Both the position numbers and the translations under genes were made by a program. From positions 23,808,001 to 23,872,000 of the forward strand of contig CM075937.1 in assembly GCA_038030265.1 (NCBI GenBank): a DNA stretch of 64,000 nt, read 5' to 3'. The notes under the pieces were generated by a model, which was not told where the DNA came from, searched no databases, and saw only the letters and a list, made by a program, of their open reading frames with translations. Below are positions 44,863 to 56,800 of this stretch, piece by piece (position 1 is the first letter of the stretch; each line of letters opens with the position of its first letter). This DNA is from Corythucha ciliata (Eukaryota; Arthropoda; Insecta; Hemiptera; Tingidae).

Positions 44863-47800
44863 ATGTCCTGTGATACTAGTTTAAGCGTTTGCGAGTCTAA
44901 AAGTTTCGCTAAAAAGCTCAAACTGGAAGACCCCGAACAGTTCCAAACACTCGTCCGAATGCATCTTTCGTTCGTTTTAGATTTGACAACTGAAGAGTGA
45001 GTGAAAACTGTAGGCAAAACCGATCCGGGCCATTTAAATCTGAAGTTTCCGTTTTTTTTATTTTTAGTGCTGACTCAGTGGGTGAGAAGTCGAAGGTTCG
45101 CTCCATTAAGTGGGGCTTCGTGCCCTTCACCAAGAAATTAAAGGTACCTGTGAAGGACCATCCTGATGGCGTTCCTCTGACTCGTCAGGTCATCGATCAA
45201 GTTCACCAGCTAATCGTTTTCTTGACTAGGGAAGAAAGTAAGATGAGAAGCGTTTTTTAAATTGTTGTGCTTCTCACTTCTATAATCCTCATCACGCTTT
45301 CTATTTCAGACGTTATTCAAGAGGGCATATTCAGAAGAAGCGGCAAAATGACTCGGCAGCAAGAATTAAAAGCGATGCTCTCCAAAGGAAGCGACGTTTG
45401 CCTGGACGAGGGTGTCTATTCTGTGCACGACGCGGCCTCCGTCTTGAAGACGTTCCTAGCTGAGTTACCCGAGCCGATAATTACCGAGGCTTATTACCCT
45501 GCTTATTGTCAGATTGCTGGTGAGTTTTATTTGTATTTAATAGGTACCTACTTCTTAATTTTTTCAAACTTCGCTCATCGTGGAAAAAGGCGTGTCTCAC
45601 AGGAAATGAAACTTGATATTCGACGTGTTTAAAGGGGAAGAGCGGATGCCGTTCTTGGAAAAGGTACACGCCCCTTTCCTTGTTACAAATATCATGGCAC
45701 CTTGAAGGACCAGTTTATGTCTTCCGCTAGGGCCTTTTCTTTCAATTCCGTCTCGCCAAGAGTGACTAACTGTTACTGTTACAGTGATGTCTATCATAAG
45801 GGCCTTGACGCAATTGGCTAAATTTATTGATCTTGAAAGGGCAGGGCGGGGGATTACGGAATAAAAATTATCTGACCGTGTAGTTTGTAGGCAGTTAGTC
45901 CTTGAAAATATGTTGTAAAACTAATTACTATGGGACGTTTCTGGGAAATTCCCCCCCTCTCTTCCTCTGGATAAGCCCGGGACCGAAAAACAAGACTTCG
46001 TGTCCGCAAAACTGGTAGCTCACGATAGGGGTGCTTCTAGGTCAAAAATGTCAAGCCTTTTGACCACTGGTACGACAGCTCGTCAATTCAGGCTAGAGAT
46101 TATTTTGCTCAGTAAGCGTCAGAAGTGGGCTTATAGCCGTCTTTTTGTTAATGGATCAGACGCGCGCAAAATACCTTCTTAACTTGCCAAGGAATTATAA
46201 ATTTAACCTGAAAACTGACAATTTAAGTAGGAAAATGTGAGCTCACCCCGAATCTAAATTGTCGGTTCATAAACCAGTGAAAGTACCGGTAGCCCAGTCA
46301 GTGAATGATTCTAGGTGGAAAGTCAAAACGTACAAAAACCGACTGTACCACGTTCTTCGGGATGCCTAGTGTAAAAAATACTAAAAGTGCTTGAACCTAG
46401 GGTTGTCGCATGAGGGGAGGGGGAGGAATCAAAGGTCCTTATTTATGCCCCCTGCACTGATTCCGGAGTGGGTGGTGAAATCGGTCATAATATCTGCCCG
46501 AAACCGAATGGCAATGCATTAAATGACTCATCATGGTCCTCAAAATATGTAACTCAACAACGGGGCTCGAATAGTTCTCAGAAAGAGTCCGCTGTTTCCG
46601 GGCATGTAAACACGATAACACCCCCTTCACCTCATCATCCCTCAAGCCAATCAACTGACGAAACCGACTGGGTGAAAGTGATTCGAAAACAGGGAATGAG
46701 GAAACGCATGCCTGCTCTCTCTGATGACAATGTACCGAACGGCACATGCGGTGTTACCGGCACGTATACACGGTCAAATTTGGTTAGCCAAGTACGTTCC
46801 ATAGAGACAACCCGCAACACTCGGAGGAAAGCCGGGTTGGTTACCGCCGGCCGGTGTACCACTTCAAAATTGACGGTGGCCCCTCGTAGAAAAGGCTTAT
46901 TTATTTCACGTTTACATCATGAAACCTCGGTTGAGGACGTGTCTGAAGTCATTTCGCCCTTGAAGCTTGACTGTAAAATTGACGTCTATAAGCTTGTGAC
47001 TCGGAAGCCTATGCCTCTTTTCGTGTGGTGGTGAACGAAAACTGTTACGAGGACGTAGCCAATCCAGATATATGGCCCTCCGGCTGCATCCTGGCGGTGG
47101 CTCGGTACATCACCTCTCCTCCTAATACGACAAAGCAACCTCTGGATGCTGTGTTGTCTTCAAATACCCCTTCCGTCAAGCATGCCACATGACTACAGGG
47201 TGTTCCGCCATCCTTTAAATACAAACTTTTATATCAAAACATTCAGTGCATTCGGCATAAATTCACGGACATATCCGTGCTTAATGGTTATTTAGACATA
47301 GACATACTCTGTTTCACGGAGACGTGGCTCAAGCCCGATGAGGTATCTTGCTACAATTTAATTGGCTTCAAAACCGTCAGTTTTTACAGTAGGAGTAACA
47401 GCAGAGGAGGCGGTTGTATAATGTACGTGAGGGATACGATAAAGTCCATACCGCTCCCGTCCGTTGAGAAAATGTGTGTTGAGAGGGAATTCGATGTTGC
47501 TTCTGTTTTTTTGGCAGATCTGCGTATTATAGTTGTCTGCTTGTACCGCCCTCCTAATCCTTGCAGCGAGGCTGTAGCAACATTTTTCAAGCGTTTGGAC
47601 GTGTTACTAACGGAGGTCACGAAGTCCAACTGCCACGTAGTTCTAGTGGCCGACTTCAACATAAACCTGCTTGACCCCTCTACAATTTTGTCTGACATAC
47701 TTGACCCCTTACAATTTTGTCTGACATGCTTGACCTTCTCGATTCCTTTGGACTGAATCTGACTTACGGCAGGTGACGAGACCGGCCTCGGGTACTTGTA

Positions 47801-50800
47801 TTGACAATGTCGCTTCATCTCTTCCTAGTAGTTCCTGTTTCTCCCAAATCTGTCCTTTATTTTATTCGGACCATCTTGGGATAATTTTCTCGTTCAATCT
47901 TGCGCTGAGAGACGCAGCACCACCTATCTCGCTCTGTTTTCGGTCCCTTAGTGACTTGAACGTTTCGGAGTGTTGAGAGAGATTAAAGTCAATCAATTGG
48001 TTGGTCATGTATGCACTCAATGACCCAGATGAGCAAGCAGTCTTCATTGTCCGCTTGTTGGCTTGTAGCTTGGAGGAATGTTTTCCGGTTATTCGGAAAA
48101 AAAGAATCACTCCGGTGAAAAAGAAGAATCCCTGGTACACTCTCGAACTTCTAGCATTGAAGACTAAATGCATTCGTCTCTTCGAGCTTTCGTCATGGGA
48201 CAGCACAGCAAAAGATGCTTATAAGAAAACGAAAAGTCTCTACAGAAGTCTAGTGACAGAAGCCAAAGTGGGCTATTTCAGTGATCGGGTCCACACGGAG
48301 GGGAGGCAGGCTCGAACACTTTGGAGATTGATAAGAGAGGAGACCGGCCAGAGCCGACATGAAAATGCCGATTACCACGGTATAACCGCAGAGGAATTCA
48401 ATGCGTCTTTCCTTGACACAGTGGAGAAACTGTGCAGCGGGGATAGCAAGGATATCCCGAGGGCAGACTGGAGGGGCTTTTTTCGCTTGGGTAAAACAGA
48501 TCCTCAGCCATTCAAATTCAGTAGAGTCACTGTGGAGGAGGTGTACAAAGCGCTTCGCTCTTTGAAGCCATCTCGTTGCGAGGACATATTTGGCATGAAC
48601 AGCATTGTTTTGAGAGCAGTAGCTGATCTGATATGTGAGCCTTTGTCTCACGTTTTCAACGAATGTATTTCTGCTGGCATTTTTCCACTGTATTTCAAAT
48701 ACTCAAAAGTCCGCCCAATTTATAAGAAAGGGGATCCCAGCCTACCAGCGAACTATCGGCCGATAGCAATATTGCCATACTTGGGGAGGGTGTTTGAGTC
48801 ATTCCTGCGAAGGGATATTGCCATGTTCCTTGAGGCTAACAAAATTTATTCCGACTGCCAGCATGGCTTCCGGGCTGGTAGGGGAACAGTCACGGCTGGT
48901 ATTCAGCTCGTTAATGACTGCCTCCAGGGGCTCGAAGCATGTGGGCGCTCCCTCGTCATGTCGTTTGACATGACAAGGGCGTTCGACGTCATACCTCATG
49001 ACATTCTTTGCCGGAAGCTGGAGGGCTACGGTTTCATGGATGGCTCTCTTCGCCTAATAAAATCATATTTGTCGGATCGCTACCAGACAGTCTCCACTGG
49101 ATCCGAGGTATCGTCTGTTCGTCCGGTCCTACACGGTGTTCCGCAGGGCTCCCCCACTTGGGGCCGGACTTGTGTGCTGTTTTCAACGATGACTTACCGG
49201 CTAGCCTGCCTCGATTTGCGCAACTCCAGAATTGCTACATATATGCAGACGACGTTCCGGTGCAATTTGCGCTCCCTGATAGTGACTCGGCCCCCCATTT
49301 GGCCTCCCAATGTTCGGAGTTTTTAGAGGCATGGTGTGGCGCAAATAAGCTCATCCTCAATTCTGGCAAGACCCAGTGCCTGGAGGTGACATCAGCGTCG
49401 TCGGTGGCGCATTCTCCGCAGGAGCCGCTCAACTTCCTGGGATTCAAACTGGATAGCAGACTCAATTGGGAACACCACATTGACATGGTCTGCGGAAAGC
49501 TCTCTCGCAGTCTATTTTTGTTGCGGCTGTGACGGTCCAGCGTATCCTAAGTCCTCAATTCGTCCAAAGTACCAAAATTAATAAATTAATAACCCTCCCC
49601 TTCGTCCCATCCTAAATTCCCAATACAAAGAAACCCCCCAATTCCCCGCCATCCCCAGCTGTGCGAATTGAGGGCAAAGGAAATTCGGCGGCGTGAGAAC
49701 CTGCAGCGGTCAGCAGACCCAAAAATATATAAGCGGGTGCAGCTCTGGACTCGCTCTCTCTGTCGCTCGCTCGCTCGTCAACTCGTCACCACACGCTCGT
49801 CGCTCGGTCCAAGTCACCCACGCTGCTGCCCCCCCCCCCAGTCATCCTCCAAGTTACCCCATCCCGTGCCTAGTCTCCCGCGGTCCAGGTATTTTTGAAT
49901 AGGTGTACAAATATTAAGTATAGTCGTAGTGCGTAAAATAAACCTAGTTAAGTCTTCGCGTCCGTCATTCATTCGTGCCCCTTCCCAGTCGCCCCTTTCC
50001 CCGATTTCCTTTCCTGTGCGGGCCAAACGAGCCACCCTCGTTTGCACCTGTTACACGGCGACTCAGGGGCTCTGTGTCGGAGGTTGCGCTGAGAAGTGTA
50101 TATTTCGCACACTTTCACTGCCATCTTCTTTATGGGGTTCTGCTTTGGGGCGCTTCATGTCGGGCTGGTCGCGCCTTTCAGCTTCAGAAGCGTGCTGTGA
50201 GGCTTCTTGCGGGTTTGAGGCCAAGGGACTCGTGTAGGGAGGCTTTCACTGCTCTTGGGACACTCACCCTCACTTCTGCTTTTGCCCTCCAAGTTTTAAA
50301 TTACGTGAAGTCTAACTCACAACTGTTCAAGTCACACTCGGATGTCCATGTCCATTCGACGCGGAACGCCAACAAGCTTATAAAAGATAGGACCCGTTTG
50401 AGACTCACTAATGAGAGCTTTCACCAACTTGGGATTGATCTCTATAACATGCTGCCTGGATCAGTAGCGCAGCAGCCTCCGAAAGCATTCAACAGGAAGC
50501 TTAAAGGGCTGTTTCTTGCAAAGGCATGCTACTCCGTGAATGAGGTGAAGGACGCTCTCTGCTCTTGGAAGACTCTGTCTCTGTGACTTTAAATGTTGCC
50601 ACTTGACGTTGTAATGCCCGTTTGGGTCTCTACAATAAATCAGTTTATTATTATTATTATGGTTTTTTGCATGTATCTTAGTTAGGGTATTCGAAATTAA
50701 AGCTCACAGAATTCTCTACTTTTTAATATAAGCTCTAGACTCTATTGACTTTGTAGGGCAAAAAAAAAGAATTTTGAAGGGAGATTTTTAAAAAAAGGTT

Positions 50801-53800
50801 TAAAGCTCTTCAGGAGGAGATGGATGGTGCGAGGGTAAATGACGTCAATACTTACTTGTGAAGCATTTGAGGGAACTCTAAAATTGTTTGTTTACAAATA
50901 AGATGACAAATTTTCATGGAGGAAGGAAACATGGAGAGGTCCAAGAGAACTTCCAGGCGGGCCAAAAATCTCCACTAGTGGGCGGGGCCTATTTATGCAC
51001 CACCTAAATGCTGTTGGTCGGGAGGCTTCTAATCTGATTTTTTAAAAAAAAGCGGGAATCGTGCTGAATTTCATGTGATTGGATATTTTTATTTTCTGGT
51101 CACGCCTACTAGGGGTAATTTTTTGCTCCCTCACATATGGACTCCGGAGCATCTCCGGTATATTCATTCCTCCATGCAAATTTTCCCCCAGTAAACGCGT
51201 CTAACCCCCTCTTCTCCAAGGTAAATAGACTAATAGCATTTTCAATTTGCATAAAATTCCTCTCTGAAGTCGAGCATTTCCACCCGTCTTCTCTGAATTT
51301 TATCATATGGTAACGGAATTTTATGTAAATGGAAAATGCCATAAAGAGGTATGCTCTTAATTTTCAACCAATGATTATTGTTTATGCCATGACGTCATGG
51401 GATGACAATTTTTTAAAAAATTAACAGGTAGGACTTTTTTCAATAAAACAAAATGGTCAACATTTCTGGGGCCACTTTTGAAATCGGGAGAACTTCGCAT
51501 TATTGCCTGGGGGACAATGTTCCTGTGAAAGAAGTGATTACAGGACCCCTAATTGCAATGGTTGGAGCAAAGAAAACTGCACTTGCTGCAAGTGCAGGGT
51601 ATCATCTCAGTTGTGAAATTTTTAGAAATTCTTTCAAGGTAGAGCGAAGTTCAGCAATTTTCTCGTTAAACAATGAGTTTTCGTGACGAATCATCTTGGT
51701 AGAGACCTCGCTACCGTTCCAATAAACAATAATATTGTTATACAGGGTGTTTCTGAAATGGATGTCAATATTTAGGCTGGTGATTCCACGTCACAAATGC
51801 GTCAAAAAAAGTCATATTGACCCTAGTCCGATTCCTAATAGTTTCCGAGATATTCAAGGATTTAGTAGTTTTCAAAATGACCTTGTTTTCTTGAAGAAAA
51901 TCGTCCGTACCTTAGCAACCAGATGAGTCACGTCAAATCTGATGGCGCCGTTGAAAAGGCCAGACTTTTTTCTACGTCGTTCAGTGTTATTTGCTTGAAT
52001 TTCTCCCACTCCTGCTGAGAAATTCAGCGTCAAACTTGAAATTGTTTACAGTATTACCCATGTTGACTAGGTTTTGAAGTCGATTTTCTCAGCAACAAGT
52101 GGTTTCCAAGATGACCTTTTTTCAGAAAAGTTGGCGCATGGTGTCAGCATCATTATGGTATGTTGACATCACCTTCCGTCTCGGATATTTTTCCGATTAT
52201 TGCAAAATGATGACTGAAAAATCCGTTTTGGTGCTCATTACTCCAATAGTCCTTCTTCACGAATAATAACTCGAGAAAAAACTTGATAAATTTTTGCTAC
52301 CCATTCTTGACTAAAAAGAGCCTCTGAAAGTGAACATTTTCCAATGATGAAGGACTCAACAGTGCTGAAGACGCAGTAGGTGGTGACACACAACAAGTGG
52401 TGATTTAGGCCTATAAAGAAATGCCCTTATTAATCGTTGAATGGTCCTCAGAGTCGGGTCTTCCGCGACTACTATTAATAAGGATGAATATAACGATTAA
52501 TAAGGACATTTCTTTATAGGCCTAAATCACAACTTGTTCTTTGTGACCACCTACTGTGTCTTCAGCACAGTTGAGTCCTTTATCATTGCAAAATGTTTAC
52601 TTTCAGAGCCCCTTTTTAGTCAAGAATGGATGGCAAACATTCATCGTGTTTTTCTCGAGTTATTCGTGAAGAAAGACTATTTGAGTAATGAGCACTAAAA
52701 CGGATTTTTCAGCAATCATTTTGGAATAATCGAAAAAATATCCGAGATGGAAGGTGATGTCAAGATACCATAATGATGCTGACACCATGCGCCAACTTTT
52801 CTGAAAAAAGGTCATCGTGGAAACCACTTGTTGCTGAGTAAATCGACTTCAAAACCTAGTCAGCATGGGTAACATTAAAAACAATTTCAACTTTGATGCT
52901 GATTTTCTCAGCAGGAGTGGGAGAAATTCAAGTAAATAACACAGAACGACGTAGAAAAAAGTCTGGCCTTTCCAACGGTGCCATCAGATTTGACGTGACT
53001 CACCTGGTTGCTAAGGTACGGACGATTTTCTTCAAGAAAACAAGGTCATTTTGAAAACTACTAAATCCGTGAATATCTCGGAAACTATTAGGAATCGGAC
53101 TAGGGTCAATATGACTTTTTTGACGCATTTGTGACGTGGAATCACCAGCCTAAATATTGACATCAATTTCAGAAACACCCTGTATATTTTATATTTAGTC
53201 ATATGTTGACAGTTTAGAGATTGCGTGATTAAGTAAAAGACCAAGTAATTAACTCTCTTATTTCTGAGTTTACAAGCGTTTGTGAGACTTAACAGGGGCT
53301 ATGAGTAAAAAGGTTGATCTAAAGAGGACTCCGAAACGTCAAGGAATGCCTTTTTCTTCCGAAGACGGCGATAACAACGAGTTGGTTCGGTCCGTGAGGA
53401 ACACTCCTAAATTTGAAGCCTTCAATGAAGAAGAGGAGCTATTGTCAAATTATTTAGAGCGCCTCGATTTATTCTTCAATTCAAATGATATCGAAGATGG
53501 CAAAAAAGTTCAGTTCTTATTAACTAACGTTGGAGCTCGAATTTATGGAACTTTAAACCATATTTATTTTTATTACCAGAGTCACCTGTCAATACGTCAT
53601 TCGACGACTTGAAAAAGGTCTTAGTCGACCATTTCCAGCCCAAAAAGTCAATAATTTTCGAACGGTGTTTGTTTTTCAAACGAGTCCAGAACGATGATGA
53701 AGGAATTTCGGAATTTGCCATCGAAATCAAGAAAATGGCCTCTATGTGTGAATTCGGAGGGTTCTTGAATGACGCGCTTCGGGACAGGCTGATTAGTGGC

Positions 53801-56800
53801 TTGAGAAATCATGAAATTCAGAGGATTCTAATGTCGGAAGATCGTTTAAATTTCCACGAGGCGTATGCGAAAGCCCTTCAGCTGGAATCAATATCGAAAG
53901 ATGTTATTTCCCGTCGTAATATCGGCGAAGAATCGTTCAGCTCCAACACTTGCTTAGTTAAAAAAGGGAATACTTCTCTTCAATGGAAAGACAAAGGAAT
54001 GTCTAAGTGTAAGCACTGCGGAAAATTTGGCCACGACTCAAAGACATGTTATTTTGCAGGAGCGTCGTGTCATAATTGTAATGAAAAAGGACATATTTTA
54101 AGAGTTTGTCGAAAACAAGGAATTCACTCGCTAAAGGAAACGTCGTCAAGAGTCGAAGATGAAAAGAAGCATGCTGCTGAATATGTTTTTTCAGACGGCG
54201 AACTGGCTCACATCAATGCAGTAAATAATAAGCTAATTTTTTCGGCTATCAATATTCCTCTTAAAATAAACGGGAGGTGGATGTCAATGGTTTTGGACAC
54301 GGGGGCTGTGGTCTCTGTTGTCCCCAAGAATGTTTACGCTGATCATTTTTCGTCGTGTCTTTTAAGAAAATGTGTTATCCAGCTGTCGTCTTACGAGGGT
54401 CAGCCTCTTCGGGTTAGCGGAGAAATTGACGTTTTGGTTCAGTATAACAACGTGAATGTGAAACTGCCTTTAGAAGTGATTGACGCTAATCACCACTCTT
54501 CGCAACCCATACTTTTGGGTAGAAAATGGTTGGAACCTCTTGGCATTCAAATCATGGATGGACGGGCATCAATTTATCGGGTTTCATCTGACGATTCTAG
54601 TTTGGAAAATGAATTTTTCGAAAAGTTTTTAACAGTGTTCGATGGTTCCATAAAATCGATTAAAGGAGTAAAGGCAACAATACTTTTGAAGGATAACGCT
54701 CGTCCAATTTTTTGTAAGGCTCGTCCCGTTCCCTTTGCTCTGCGTCAGTTGGTTGAAAACGAAATTTTTAGAGGCATGGTGTGGCGCAAATAAGCTCATC
54801 CTCAATTCTGGCAAGACCCAGTGCCTGGAAGTGATATCAGCGTCGTCGGTGGCGCATTCTCCGCAGGAGCCGCTCAACTTCCTGGGATTCAAACTGGATA
54901 TCAGACAGAATTGGGAACACCACATTGACATGGTCTGCGGAAAGCTCTCTCGCAGTCTATTTTTGTTGCGGCGACTCAGGGGCTCTGTGTCGGAGGTTGC
55001 GCTGAGAAGTGTATATTTCGCACACTTTCACTGCCATCTTCTTTATGGGGTTCTGCTTTGGGGCGCTTCATGTCGGGCTGGTCGCGCCTTTCAGCTTCAG
55101 AAGCGTGCTGTGAGGCTTCTTTCGGGTTTGAGGCCAAGGGACTCTGTAGGGAGGCTTTCACTGCTCTTGGGACACTCACCCTCACTTCTGCTTTTGCCCT
55201 CCAAGTTTTGAATTACGTGAAGTCTAACTCACAACTGTTCAAGTCACACTCGGATGTCCATGTCCATTCGACGCGGAACGCCAACAAGCTAGGATGGTCT
55301 CGAGGAGTTGTTGAAGAAATGGTTAGTCCAGCGACCTACGTCGTGAAAGACGCTATGGGAAAACGTTTCGTTCATGTGGACTCCATGAAAAAGTCTCATC
55401 TCCCAGATGAATCCTCGAATGAGAAGGAGGAGAAATAGCCTTGAAAAAGTCGGGGAGGAGTGTTATATATTTTATATGTGGACAGTTTAGAGATTGCGTG
55501 ATTAAGTTAAAAACCAAATAATTAACTCTCTCTTATTTCTGAGTTTACAAGCGTTTGTGAGACTTAACAAATATAAGGCTGCTAGCTGTGCCCCGTAACA
55601 CTTGGCTTCGTATTAAGGGCTCTCGGCGATGGTTATATAACAAAACGCACATCGACCAATACGCTCGTCTGGTGAGGGTGTGAATTACCCAACTCCATCC
55701 TGGATGTGCGGCCAGGGGCCTTAGTTAGTGTTGAATCGATACCAACAAAGTAACGATACTCGATACTTTACTCATTTGAAGTATCGAATGGTACTTGGTA
55801 TCGAATGAAAAGTATCGATACTCATATAACTTGTTTACAGTATCGTATAAAATGTATCGATATACAGGGTGTTTGGTAAGTCGACGGCAGTAATGCAGGG
55901 GGTTTTTCTAGGTCCAAAATGGACCAAAAAAGTCCATATAAACATAGGTCCGATTTCCAACCGTTTTCGAGATAATCGATATTTTAGTATTTTTAGCCAT
56001 AACGTTAATTTTATTGGATTCAGCGCTTATAAGTCGAGAACAGCTACACGTACGTTAAATCTGAGGGCACTACCGAAAAGAGCAGACATTTTTCAGGGGG
56101 AATTGGTCCAGTTATCCCCGAAAGTAGTCGCACTTTTCCAGTAACCAGTCTGATTGTGGACGTTTGTACCGATTTTAGGCAGTTTAGCCGTAACTTGAAT
56201 GCATGATAGCGAATCTTGAAATGCTATCCATGTTTGGCAAATTTCACAAAAACTTGCCTGATTAGTGAGGATGAAAATACCAAATCCAGATCATCGCACC
56301 CCTTCGTAAATGTTTGGAAAAATGAACACATTTCGAGCTAAAAGTGCTTTTTTGGGTGTTCTTTGCAATAGGCCTTTTAGTCTATTAAACGAATGCTTCT
56401 TGGAAAGGCATAGATTGAACCAGCTGGTAACTCTAAAGTTGTGATTGGGATTTGTTCGGAGGGGTCTGGAGATGGTGTACTCAAAAGTCCCCGCCTCTAG
56501 ACCACGAGCTAGCTGCTGGACGTAGAAAAACGTGCATAATTTTTCACTTTATTACCTGTAGTTCGTAAACTGTAGGTCCCACCCAAACACTCATAGGATA
56601 ACAAAACAAAGTTGACAAAATTCCTCAAAAATTAGTCTTCGACAAGATATTTGTAGCTTCAACCGCTTAAGAGATAATAGCGTTAAAAGTGACACTATTC
56701 TCGAACCCCTTCACTGCTTTTTATGAACAATGCGTTGTAGCGTCCTCGCCGTTGACGTTACGACATTGATGCATAGCAAAGAAGTTAATCATCATGAAAT

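Larger units (their letters stand above)
46430..50660 (+). mobile_element. CR1/Jockey-type LINE, interrupted by a solo LTR
   Basis: On the plus strand the order is ORF1, AP endonuclease, reverse transcriptase and a short 3' UTR ending in (TTA)n at about 50,640-50,660. A short 3' tandem repeat instead of poly(A) fits the CR1/L2 group. The copy carries frameshifts and is split by a 528-bp LTR at 49,528-50,055. Its RT region is nearly identical to the fragment at 54,767-55,290, so the family was recently active. The 5' boundary is approximate. Confidence 0.8.
51736..55569 (+). mobile_element. Chimeric LTR retrotransposon carrying a LINE fragment
   Basis: The 5' LTR (51,736-51,742 plus 53,185-53,294, split by a palindromic element) and the 3' LTR (55,461-55,569) match. 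Both end in GAGACTTAACA, and the whole is flanked by the exact 5-bp duplication AATAT (51,731-51,735 and 55,570-55,574). A purine tract (AAAAAGTCGGGGAGGAG) abuts the 3' LTR. Inside are gag, protease and the first residues of the reverse transcriptase, then a LINE RT fragment (54,767-55,290) in place of most of RT, RNase H and integrase, then the last part of integrase. LTRs of about 109 bp are short. Gag starts 7 bp after the 5' LTR, and no usual tRNA primer site is visible. Confidence 0.85.
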
